A stretch of 64,000 nt of DNA. It comes from Ganoderma boninense (Eukaryota > Basidiomycota > Agaricomycetes > Polyporales > Polyporaceae). This document shows, piece by piece, positions 12,737 to 24,849 of this stretch (the stretch's first letter is position 1; the number at the start of each line of letters is the position of its first letter). The notes below the pieces were generated by a model, which was given only the letters and a program-made list of their open reading frames with translations, made no database searches and was not told the origin of the DNA. The stretch spans positions 4,053,053-4,117,052 of the forward strand of contig CM035308.1 in the NCBI GenBank assembly GCA_002900995.3, read 5' to 3'. The translations under genes and the position numbers were made by a program.

Positions 12737-13860
12737 ATGGCCGCCACCGCCCAAGCCTCCCTCACCTCTCGGCTTCTCCTGCTCTCGAACCTGAAATCGA
12801 ATTTTCGAAGTACCGACTGGCTGCTTACCCATCCCGAGCTTCGAAGCTGGGAAATCCGCTACATAGGCCATTGAAACCGAGTAAGCACTCCCGCGCCTGC
12901 GTATTTCAAGCTCACACCAGAGCGATGTAGTTCACAGTTATATAGAACAGATTTGAACCAGGAAAAAGCCCGGCATATGTTGTCAAGGCAGCCAATCCTC
13001 AGGCAGGAGATTCCCATGTACGGACTCTTCGACCAGCTCCGGGCTCTCCGATCAATCAGCACACACCCACACCGAGATCGTTCGTTGTGAACCGTCCCTT
13101 GTTTGATCAGCCCTTGTGGGCGAAGCGTGCGGAATCTGTTCCCGCACAACTAGCCTCTGTTCTCGCTGTCTTCGACCAGATTCTCGAGGTCTGTGATGTC
13201 GCTATTTCGGGCCTCAGCGCTTGACGCCACATTTAGGCTTGTCGAGCACCTCCATCGCTTCTATCTCCCTGGGGTACGCTCATATTTAACCTTCTAACTA
13301 CATTTTGCGCACTCAGCCGTGCTTTATAGGATATCTTCTATTACAATGTCGTTGCGGCAAACCAGGAGGACGCCAGACCCGATGCCCGACTGACTGAGGG
13401 CGTGTGTACCTTCATCGATTTTGAGTCGTGCCAGCAGTTCGAGCACGTCCTGCGTCCAGACTGCTTTCCGTTGCCGATACCAATCCTCCGCACTGGACAT
13501 GAAGGCTTCGATCCTTCTCCTGACGTCTTCTGTCTTGGAGAAACGCTAGAGTTTATGTTTGATGTGAGATCCTGAAGGTCGTGGCCAAGGATTGCTTACT
13601 GATCTGCGAGTTCATCTACAGTCTCAGTCCGCCATGCGCCTGAAGAGGGCTTGCCTTGATACCCAGACTGTATGGTCAAGTGGCTTAAAAGGAACGAGCG
13701 CGGGTGTACGTCCGGTGTCGGCCGTCGACGTCACCAGGGCACGCCAGTGCTTGCGTCGTCCGATGGCTGCAGGCGTGGGCAGAGCTCTTCGCCACAAAGT
13801 TATGTCCCGATCACACTTTTCAAATCTCCCCGGCAAATCATCCTCACTACTAGACGAGGT
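12737..13860 (+). pseudogene. Protein-kinase-like gene, frameshifted (arm B)
   Basis: This is the arm B copy of 1434-2584, starting at the ATG of 12737. The same exon 1, N-lobe and helical-lobe segments are recognisable at nucleotide level, but indels break every exon. Confidence 0.4.
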
Positions 13861-14044
13861 TGTAGTTACATGTCATTCATCGTAGGGCGAGATATAGTAC
13901 AGATAGTTACGCGGGGATTATCGAAACAGACCAACTGGCGAATACATCTTGACGCCAAGGACTACGGACTACACGCGTCTGCCTGCAAAGCGACTAGTCA
14001 GTCTTCAAAGCTTGAGGCCGGGAGCCGGGAGTCATCGATACGTA

Positions 14045-14422
14045 CCTCTTCGGGCTCAGCGGAGGAACTTGTGCCTTTCTCCTCCTCCGTAAGGAAGTGG
14101 GTTTTCGCAGCTTTTCCAGCAGCGTTTGTACGCAGTCCGGTTCCGCTCGAGCCCGCTTGAACATCGTGTCTATCGGATCCTTCACATATATCACCATACC
14201 GCTCCCTCGGTTTCCGCAACAGGGACCCAAGGTGATTCTCATACCGATACGTTTCCGTCGGTTCGGCTTCGGAGTACGCCTCTTGTTCACCGTCAGCGTC
14301 ACCGTGCCTTGCAAATAAGGCCATAGTCCGCTTTTCCGGTTTCCCCTTCACGAAACAGAAGGAGTCGAGGGTCATTTATCGGCGCGGTCTTCAGGTACCG
14401 AATGCGGAGGCGCGATCGGCAT
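14045..14422 (-). pseudogene. Small hypothetical protein gene, frameshifted (arm B)
   Basis: This is the arm B copy of 867-1244. The start region and KGKPEKRT are kept, and then the frame changes several times. The intact arm A copy supports reading these shifts as errors in arm B. Confidence 0.4.
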
Positions 14423-17400
14423 GGTTTAAAAAACCGTTGAGGGCGCGTCAGTCTTGTGTAAGATAGGCGACGGCGGAGGAGTCACGAGGGCGCATCGGGA
14501 GGGAAAGGGGAGGAGTACTTATGATAGTACTATGAGGTGGGGATGGTGTCGGGAACGCGCCCGCCACCCTTACTATAATGGGCCCGGGCTTCCCTCGTCT
14601 CAATAGGGAATGTACGAGTGAGTCAAGGTACCGTTTCGTTTTAGCATCCCGAGTCGGGTTACAGCGTATATGATGTGCCTCAACCCAGGCCCCACAGTTT
14701 CCCCTTAACCTGCTGTGTTCAAACCCATTCCGAACCAAGCAGGGTTGTCAGTCCCGGGGATCTTCTCGCTATTCAGAGCAGCTGAGACTGAAACAAAAAC
14801 TGCCGTGAGATGCACATCAACATCGGATCATCCCGAAACAGCTGCCGCGCATGACGGAAGACGTCGAAGCTGATGTATTCCGGGATTTCCAGACTCGCAG
14901 GACCCAAATATCCCAAAACGTGAACCAAAAAGGCGTCCGGTTCCTTGGAGCTCGGTTCTGATGGCGGCGTGCCGCGAGTTACCTTTGAGGTTCTGGTCCC
15001 TTGCTCGCTTCTTTGGTCATCTCGGGCAGCCCAAAATACGTACGTCGTCCAAATACCACCTTTCCTTGCCATTCGCTAATGCTTATTTTAATTTAGACAG
15101 TGCAGGGATAACCCGCCTGTGGCTCAGCCCGACCCGCGTTTTGGCCGAAGGAAAAGTACTCCATGGCAGTTAATAAATTTGGCTGTAAAAGCGCAAGTTT
15201 ACATAAGAAATACGAGCGATGTGCTTGAGAGTCATAGCCCGAGTTCCCGTTCCCGACCGCCCGGAAATCGCCCAAGTGACTGAATAAGTCAGGGCCATGC
15301 ACTAACCAACACGCATCGTCGAGCACCTCCATGCAAGACCTGCCTTTGCTCGATCCAGCGCGACCTATTCCTACCCCAAGCTTGATCGAAATCAAAAAAA
15401 CCTATGAGTAAATCAGTGATCCCACCCAAGCTATCGCGGGCTGATGAATCCCCTACACGAAATGGCGCTCCACATCCCAGAGCCCACCAATTGCGTGTGA
15501 GCCAACCCATGACCCATTGATCACCGAATGCCGAGTTGGCCATCCGCCTCGTAACCGATCACGCGAGAGCTCCTACCTGAGCCCCGTCTTCTATTTTTGA
15601 ACCTCCGAACTCTTCTATTTCTTCGGCCCATTGGCGCCTTCCCATACTACAGTGGGAAAGCTCTACCGAGGAGCATGACCCGGTGGTCGCCGTCGTCCAG
15701 CACCTATAAGTGAAGAGCGCGTGCTCCGCGAGTGTATACCTGAGTACAACCAGACCGCTGCTTCCCTGTACAATGAACCCTAATTGCAATCCTCCCCTAA
15801 TCCTAAATAGGTTGGCCTTTTCACCCAAGGGCTAGGTACCAAGCATTAAACGCCAGCCGGACCCGACAGAGCCCAAAAGCTTCGGAGTCCTCGTAGCGTG
15901 CGTGACCAGGTCAAGAGTTGATGTGAAACCGTTAGACCCAGCGACCGCGAACAGCCGCAAATATGTCAGGGTGCCCAAGGTGTAGCACCCCAAAGGTGCC
16001 AACAGATGAACTGCTTCCGCCGCCACGCTATGTGGCGTCCTCACAGCCACAATGTACGTGATCTCCGCGTTAAACCCAAGACCATACCGACCGTATAACC
16101 TTAAGGGTTCCGACATACTAGTGACCGGGATGTGCCCTTCTAATCACAAGCGCTCGTGTATACAAGCAGTGGGCCTTCATGTAGCCCCGAATAGACGTCC
16201 CTCCTGCTCCTTCAGATACCCAGGCAGCCACGCGTACAAGCTCGCGAGTGATGCACAACTGCTGTACTCTATGTGATCCCTGGTTTCGCCAGTACTTCCT
16301 GTCTTTTCCACTGTTCATCACCCCCTTGCAACTACTGCATGCCACTACCTAGGCTCCTATTCTAACCCACTCGCTACCAGTTCCAGACTCGTAGGCGCAG
16401 CGCAACGCGACTCCTCACCCTGGAAGAGCCCGGTGCACTAGACGATCGCCGCGATCACCTAGTCAAGAACCTGATCTCCGCGCTTTACACCCACTCCCAC
16501 GGCACATGCCTTCATGTGCCCACATGCCTCCACGCGGCGCTGTTCTACCCGTGGTCATCACGCTGTCAAACGGTGTCCCGCGCTCCGCTCCGACCGCGCG
16601 GTTATCGGGGCACCTCCTAACACGCCCTTGGAGCCTCCGCCATGTACCCATCTGGTCAGGAGTCGTGAAGTTCGATTGCGGCAAGTGAGGAATGTGGTGA
16701 GCACGGACTACCCGCTGTAGCAGGAGATGTGCCCGAGATCTGTGCAAACAATGGTCGCGAGTACTCTTGCCTTTCTCCGCTGCCCCGTAGGCCCGCGAAT
16801 ATGGATCACCACTGAAAAACACCTTACTGGCCTGTGTGCTTGTGCGGCTCGATCATGATCCACGCGTGGGTGTCACTTTCCGGAACAACGCGGTAAGAAA
16901 GGCGCTCGTCTTTTGCGGGGAGTTATCGCGCCCGTGCGATCAGCTCAATTTCCCTAAGCTACATTTGAACCGCAACACCGCCCGAGTAATGGGCCCAGTT
17001 CGCCCTGAGTGTCATCTCCCTCTCCTTTCCCTCCTCCCCACTTCAGCCCATCTGCTCATATGCGGTGTCACAGAACAACTGCCCGACTTCAAAAACCCGA
17101 GAGCCACGCTACGCCTCTTACCATATGTAAACGTTGAGAAATAGCGTTAATTTGAATATGTTCTATGACCCTCTAATAGGGCCCGTCCCTCATTCGCAAA
17201 TCTCTCTACACAGCATAACCTATCCCTCCATAAATGAGTTATGTGCGTCAAAACTTCCCCGTTCCTCCGCCGACCAGCGGGCACAAAGCCGACTTCCCTC
17301 CCGCTGACCCATTATCCAGACGACACGGCGTACTAGATGGTGATATGCAAAAATACTTCTTCGGCCCCTCCACCAACCATACCTCACCCATCCACCTTGT

Positions 17401-20400
17401 GACCCTACCGTCTTCTGGCACGTAAATCAGACGTCCTAATAATGCCCCTAACGAGGCCTCGTCACAAGAGATGTAGTCGCAGCTCGCGTATGAAGCTCCG
17501 TATCACGTGGGCATAGTTTCTCGCACCCTCCGTTTCGGGTACCACCGCCGACCAGACAGGTTCTCGTAAACACCGCGAAGGTCCCGTATCCGAGTATAAA
17601 CGAATACCCAGAGATCCCGGTGCAGGTATCGCGACTAAGGCTCGCGCAGCGTAGCAAGGCCGGTCTCATTCATCCTGTCACAATTTCCTGGCTGGTGCAC
17701 GTGCTGTCTCTATTCAGCACTGACGACGACGCTCCGGCACGATTTGAGCGTTAGAGCGAGCGTAAGTGGATGCAACGTAGGAAGCTCACGGAAGTGTCCA
17801 GAATGTGTGAGAGCATTATGCCGGAGCATTTCCTAAGGCTCTAGGGAGAGAGTCCGTGAATGAACTTGGAATACCTTCGTGAACCCGCTTCACTTTAGGT
17901 ACGTGCCGCAGTCCTGAGACCCTAAAATTCCGCGCCAGATCCCGACATCGGACAGCTGCCTCTATTGCGACCAGAGTCAATGTAAAACAACACCGTGCCT
18001 GAGTAAAATCCCCCCGCCAATCTCCTGGCTAAAATAAATTCCGGCGGATGGTGCCACACCTGGAAACTCCCAGCACTCATGTGTGCGCACGGGTCAATAA
18101 GATACACCCATTTGGGCATAGCCGTAACACCCCGAGCCGTAATGACACGCGTACGCACTCTAAAAGCCCAGAACCCCCAAGCGGCTCAAACAGGTTAGTC
18201 CTCACCCCGTTGACCTCAACAGTCGTGAACTTGCTCGACTCAAGCTTGTTTTCCCGTAAAAGCTCTCAGCATAGTAAATTCGACGTCGTACTTGTGAACT
18301 CTCACTTGCGGCAAGAGAGTCAGCTGGGTCTTCGGATATCCTTCCCGTACCACTCTCAATTTGGCCGGACCAGCCCAACCCCAAAGCGAAAGGTTCACCT
18401 GAGCCAAAATGGAACCATGAGATCGATGTAAAGAAGACGGAGCTTCGAGCTTGTTCGTCACTGTAGGCCGGTTCGCTATCGGCTGCTCTTCGCCAATATT
18501 TAGCTTTTTAGATGCGGAAATTGGCCCAACCACAATTTGTAAGCTCCAGTGCCAACATTCGCCGACAAACAACTCGGACCCTTCCAACAATTGTATGCCA
18601 GCAGTCATTCACGACCAAGTAGTAAATCGCCGACCACTGGACTGAGAGTCCAAGTGAAATGTCAATAAATCAAACAATTGGGATCTCAAAGCGCCATTCA
18701 AAGCCTGATGTGACGAACTCTCTGTCCCAAAAGAGCGGACCTTATATCGTGACAGGCGCACGCGTGATGAGTTCCCACCCGCAGTTACATCCCGCCAAAA
18801 AGACATCTTTCTACCTACAACAAATATTTCAGAGTACGGTCAGCGACCGCACAATATGCGAGCATGCCGAGACCTCATGTTCACCCAATTGCAGCTTTTT
18901 CCTCTAGGCCTCCTTATCGCAAACTCAGCCTTAGATCTTTGAGCCTACGATGGAGGTCAATCCCTTTTTTACCGTTTCTTCTTCGCTGCCCACAAAGCGT
19001 GATTCCAGTTAGTGCAGACTGAAAGCGTCCTCTCATCGAGATTGGTCCGTGATCAGTAACGTACTTCTGTCACCCGCACAATGAACCTATAAAGAAGATG
19101 CCACGAGAGCCAGTCATAACCGAAGAAATCCTCATATCACGCTCCAAATATAACGCTCCCGACGCGACCGGTATTCAGAAAAGCTCCGACCAAACCGTCT
19201 CCAAACACCGAGCGCCCGTTCTTGTTCACGTTATTGGACGAATTTAATATGTGCGAGGTCATCTCGCGAAGCCGGTATGTAATTCGCAAAAGGAACCAAG
19301 CTAAATGCAATCCTAAGCTTAGGAGTGACTGTGTCCATCAATGGATAAAAGACCGACAAGCTCCAAGGGTCACGTAGAGCCTTCACAAGATAGATAACCG
19401 ATGTGGCAATAAGATAGTCCGGAATTCACGGTTAGAATTTTATGTTTTTCCTCCACTGGACAGCCCTACAGGCAAGCAGGCCTTGCTTCTCAGAGATCAC
19501 GAAACCAAGAGCCAGAAGGCTTGATGCACTCTTCTGAAGTACACATCAGAATAGTGAGTTCACTGAAGTCTTGCATTCCACGACGAGTTACTATTAGCGC
19601 ATTATCTCTGCTTCGCTCATGCAGGTTCTGAGGCCACATACGAGCTCAAAGGAGATCCGTCCTGCTGAACCGTATGCCCTGGTAGAAATGTCCAGTATCG
19701 TAAATACCAGTAAACGCAAAATAGATCACTATTCCTTCCCCATTCCTTATATAAAGGTTTCAAACGCGGAATTTGAGACTGAAGGGAAAAACGCAGCAGG
19801 CCCGAAGACGCGCCTCTCTCATGTATAACGCTAAAAGCGTCGTCAAGAGACGGGACCGCCCGCCAAGCGTCGCTTCCTCCCACGACCAATCACTCAATCC
19901 ATAAACCCCACAGTAAGTGCACAGAAGTGCCTATAGTAAGTTACTATTCCCATGCCGGCTTCCCTGCCCCGAATGCCGCCCATGAGCCTACGCGTGGACC
20001 TTCCCCGTCCCGGCTGGCCACAGTCCCCGCTGAAATCTTAATGACCCTACGAGGCCGCTCACCCACAGGGTCTTTCAGCTATCAAAGAACACGCAGTCGA
20101 ATAACCAGATTACCCGAGTGACTCCTTCGGAGTGGTTTCCAACCTAGCGAAGAGAAGCTGCCTGTTACGATATCTATGCGTATCTCGATCCTCTCTCTAT
20201 ATATCCTGATTGCAAAGAGTGTTAGAACTAGTTGGCGTACAGAACAAAGCAGCGAGAGCTGGCCGTGCCTCTTTGTGCCAAGTCCCCGGGAACGACCCCC
20301 AAGTGCTCGCGAAAGACCTGCCTACACTAGATGGCAAACAAACATGCGCATCATACTCCCGAAAGCGACCGAGAAGTAGCTATATATCCCGTAATGCAAG

Positions 20401-22819
20401 GGTGTTACCCTTCGATCCACCGTGGTCTGACCGGAGACGCAGAGTCGAAACGCGTAAGTGAGCTGGTGATATGAATCGTGAAGCATCGTAACCAGATCTG
20501 AACCCGATGTTCAAAGGTGTCCCTCGCGTTGGACGAGACGCGACAATCCATAGTGCTACAGCTATGCCCTGAGTAACACACCACACGACAGCGTTAGTCA
20601 CAAGAAAAACTTAACTCACCTTCCGAGGGGCCACGAGAAGAGAAGAAAAGCAACTCCAAGGTTCCTGTCGTCTGCCAGAGCTGAATATGTAGGCGCGACA
20701 GCCGCTAGCCCACACCACGCTAAATAGAGAATCCGGCCGCCCCCACAGACCGTGCTATTGCCTTCGAAAAGCTATTCACAGTCCTGTACTCGAGAGCGTC
20801 AGACACTTTCCTCAAGAACGTAAGCGCGCGTGTAACCTAGCCGCAAAAGCCGGCCTGTATTAAGAGTATCCTGGCGTCCAAGCAAGTTTGTAAATTCGCC
20901 GGTCCAGTTTCGTGTATCGTGAGTCTAGTGTCTGAACTCTAAGAGCAAATCCACTCCACCCTCAAACTCCTGTACCCTTAATCCTTACGACACGCCCTAA
21001 CGAATGGGGCCCCAAACCAATGATGACATCTACCCCATAAACCTCGAATCATGTAGTAGTAGAGGGAACTTCAATTGCGTGCAATCCTAGTCGAGGTCGT
21101 AGAGTATTGAACCTGAATAGTGTTCCCCGTCGGTTGGAGTTCAACAACAAATAATTAAGACGCTATAGGCTTCGTCACGCGAAACATGGTTGCTACGCCC
21201 TCTTCCAGAACGACCTATTAGAGAGTTCGAAGGCACCTTGACCTATGCGCAACTAGCTTCCCCCAGAACCCAAAGGACTTTGATTTCTCATGCGAGCGAC
21301 ACCATAAAAATAATGAACGGGTGCCCGATCCCTAGTCGCATAGTCCATATGCCCTGTTGATAGACTGACTCGTGACCCCAGGACCACGACACGTAACCCG
21401 TAGACTCGTTTTACCACCCGACCTCCGCCGTTCAGAACTTTCTCTGTTCTTTAGAGCCACTTGACTGTACATAGCAAGATCTAGCATGCGTTACTCAATA
21501 GGCAAACCTATTCCAGCGTTTCCGCGGAGGAACCTGAAGTGAGTATGAATGGTCAATCGAGTGAGAGTATCCCATAAAACCCAAGTACCACTTTGTCACC
21601 GACTCCTTAGCAAATGCGAATTGCTCACATACCAACTAAAATCAGCCTAAACCACATCCTATAGCGCTGATTTATTCTTCATATGACAAACGCTATAAGC
21701 GCTAGAGAGAAACCACGGACATCAGAAAAGTATCTATACTCTTAGCTCCTAAGCCCTCATGTAAGGTACTTATGCGCATGGCTATATCCATGAGCTACAC
21801 GCAAATAGCCGCGTCTCGCTGCCAGGCCTGAATCCTACCTCCGATAATTGCTCAACTCGAGAATCTAATGAAAGGGTCCTAGCGCCTTCGCCCCTGCCGA
21901 ATCCAAGCTCCAGGGCACCGAAGTCGTGGGTCACTACGGCGTGTTGTAGCCGCGCCGAACGACCATTGTAAAATAGAAGTATCTATAAGGCAGGCGAGTG
22001 ACCCTACACTCAAAGTTATGAAGAAGAAGTAGTATGTGAACGCGAGAGCGCGCTACAGCCCACAAATCGGGAGATTAAACCGACCAACCGATTAGAGCCC
22101 CAGGACGCGAAAGGTCGCCTCCCGAGCCAGCACCTGAAAGTCTGTTAGTGGGTCAGGTGCAATCTGCAGAACGTACGGCACGCGATTTTAAATCGTGGCG
22201 CAAACAATCCATATACACAGACTGAGTAACGCTCCTATGGTGGGGAGCTGGCCAGAAAAGTACCAGTCACCCGCGGGGCTGCGTGAAACAGGGCGAAGCC
22301 ACGTTACTGTTGCCTCAAAATTGCTCCCGGGTATAACAAAGAGGATTTACTCAATGATCGCTATCCTGTCCACAACAATAATAGATCTGGAGACCCAATA
22401 AACAAAGACCTGCGCACGTGTCCTATACAATACGAATATTGCGATATCGCGTACCTTCGCCCGTGTGTCGGGATTGTGGTAATTTGCGCGCCTCCTGCCT
22501 TCTTGTATTTGGTGGTATGCCGTTCTCAGGCTCCCATCTGACCGAGGAACGAAACCCCGTGTAAATGTCACCGCGCTTTACCCCTCGTTGAAAAGACACG
22601 GTAGGCCTCTATGTCCGTACCAAAAATTCGGGAAGTACCCCGACTAGAATGTGGGAAATTTAGGCGCTGACCCACCCTATCTTTACAAATTCTAATATAG
22701 GCCGCCCAGTCGCGGCCGCTTCCAATGGTGCTCGGACGATCCGTCTACTCTAGTGTATTGATGTGACTTGAACTCACAATGGAGCTGAAGCCAGCCACGC
22801 GTTGCCGTGGTGAGTGTTT

Positions 22820-23060
22820 ATCTAAAAATACACCCGCTTACCCCGGTTTCCAATGGCCAGAGCGGTCGCTCCGAGCTGGGAATGGGTAAGGAGCAGTCGG
22901 TAATCTTCGCAAAGGAAATCCGATGCGAAGAGACAAGGAAGAAGTCGCGAGAGTTGAAGGTGACGGCCCATGTATTGAGCGCCTCTAGAATGCCACAGCC
23001 TTTAGTCCAGTGGGGCCTCCAGCAATGAGAATGCACACAATGGTTGAAGAGTCGAGAGCG
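22820..23060 (+). repeat. Badly degraded copy of about 2430-2615
   Basis: Shared landmarks occur in the same order: cttaccccggtttccaatgg, gctgggaatgggtaag, cagtcgg.tatcttcg and aatggttgaagagtcgaga. They correspond to exon 1 of the kinase-like gene and its flank. Identity is far below that of copies A to C. The patch suggests that copy C once extended further left. Confidence 0.6.
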
Positions 23061-23834
23061 GGGTACCATCAAATAACTATAACTGATTTAAGACCATTTC
23101 GCAGTTCACAGTACAAACTTGTTTATACTAACATGCATGGCTTAATCTTTGAGACAAGCATCAATGACTACTGGCAGGACAACCAGTAATACTATCCCTC
23201 ACCGCAAAAAGTGCGGCTGACCGCGTACTCGCGCTCGCGAGCGTTTTGTCCAACGGCTGGTTGTTCGTCACAAGGCTTGAACGCCCTTTCAAATTCGACC
23301 GACACAACCCGCAACCGCGGTTCGCACAGAGCGTCACTAACAGTCAAGCGAGCCAGTCCATTAAGATTCCTTGTTTCCCGATCTCACAAATTTTCAGACC
23401 AGCTCTCCTAGTCCGTAGTACTAGATCGCGGCCTTCAGTGAGGTACTTACCAGCAACCGCAGCACCTGAAAGGTGCGCACAGTCGCGGCGTATCCCCGAG
23501 TGGTGTTGCTAACAAGGTTTAAGCATCGGCAATTAATCCACATCTTCAAAGCGCAGACCCAAATTCACAATACAGGACAGTGCCCGACTTAGTTGAGAAA
23601 CTGAATAAACCATTCAGTACAAACCCCGACAGCCCCATCCACGAACGCATACATCCTCAAGGGCAGGCGCCATCTATGGCTCGGGTCCAAAGCACGCCCA
23701 GTCACCCCACTTTGAAGGACTTACTGGACTGACCTTTCAACTCCCATTCGACTTCAGCTTTAATAAATCCCCTAACCCACAACTTACTGAGGGAACCCAT
23801 GTTCCAATCGCGGAATTACTCGGGTTCTGACCGC

Positions 23835-24470
23835 GTTCAAAGAACCTACTAGTACCCCTTCGGCTACTGAGGCTCGCTCCATCACATCCTATTATTTTCA
23901 AAGACTCTTGAGACTGTATCGCCCGTTCAAGACCTACTAGGTACCCCTCGGCTTACTGCAGGATCCCGTTTCTGTTCGCAATTACTGAGGAACTCCTACC
24001 CTTTCACGACCTACTAAGTACGCTTCGGCTTACTGAGGGAACCCTGTTCCCACTGAGGCTGTGAACTTATCGCCCGTTCAAGACCTACTAGGTACCCTCG
24101 GCTTACTGAGGGATCCCGTTTTCTTTCACGATTACGAGGGCTCTACCCTTTCAAGACCTACTGGTGCGCTTCGGCTTACTGGCGCTGGCTCCATCACAAT
24201 CCTATTGTTTCAGCGACTCTGCGAGACTTATCACCCGTTCAAGACCTTACTATGCGCTTCGGCTACTGAGGCTTGCTCCATCACATCCTATTATTTCAGG
24301 ACTCTGTGAGACTTATCACCCTTTCAAGCCTACTATTGCGCTTCGACTTACTGAGGCTGCTCATCACATCCTTATTATTTCAGGACTCTGCGAGACTTAT
24401 AGCCCGTTCAACACCCGCCGCCCAGGGAGTTACTGACCTACTAGGCATTGCGAATTACTGAGCTTGCGCC
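23835..24470 (+). repeat. Imperfect tandem array, unit about 72-89 bases
   Basis: The block gttcaagacctacta recurs in variant form near 23926, 24001, 24077, 24149, 24238, 24322 and 24407. It is followed by a variant of cttcggcttactgagg. The later units also contain catcacatcctattatttca. Unit length and sequence vary a lot between neighbours. The array lies just left of copy C. Confidence 0.8.
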
Positions 24471-24849
24471 GTTCTGTTCGCTGTTGCCTTTCAGCTTTCC
24501 CTCATGAAGTAGGCAGGGCGCTCTGGGTGGCTGTGCCAGACCGGCGCGATGAGGCGTGAAAAGTGGTGTCCACTATATCGGCATTTTTTGCAGGGCTCCC
24601 GTATGGCGAGCATCAGTACGACTACGACAACACCTAAGTGTCTCGCTACTTGTGTATACTCTGCAAAACGCTGTGTCATTATACGGCACCATTACTTGAC
24701 GGCTAACACGTCTCTAGCTTGTCAATCGTACAGAGGAGTCTTGGCTTGTGCTCGATTTGAGTCCCCACCTGCACAGTGCGTACACTGATACAAAAAAGCC
24801 TTCACTGACATTAACACTGGCAACAGCGGGATAGAGACCTGTCTCCCTC

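Larger units (their letters stand above)
7728..15175 (-). repeat. Arm B, reverse complement of arm A
   Basis: The arm starts with cagctctgcggatggctata, the reverse complement of a block near 7621-7647. About 80 bases of arm A (roughly 7648-7727) therefore form an unpaired loop, and the switch lies in a shared tcag. All four arm A loci are recognisable here in opposite order and orientation. Similarity becomes patchy beyond about 15035 and is lost near 15175. This copy has the most indels of the three. Confidence 0.9.
15176..24598. other. 9.4 kb gene desert of unusual texture
   Basis: No frame here resembles a protein, and the longest uninterrupted frames are about 120 codons. Base composition looks more even than in the GC-rich flanks, and no intron-like or repeat structure is visible until the array near 23835. 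Two short patches still resemble other parts of the window: 15035-15175 with the reverse complement of about 130-260, and 22820-23060 with 2430-2615. The stretch could be very low-quality consensus, heavily mutated repeat DNA or real anonymous DNA. I see no genes in it. Confidence 0.7.

Noticed and set aside
15176..24598. Cluster of non-coding RNA genes or a centromere in the gene desert
   Set aside because: No tRNA or rRNA features and no regular centromeric repeat were seen. Only the short array at 23835 is repetitive.
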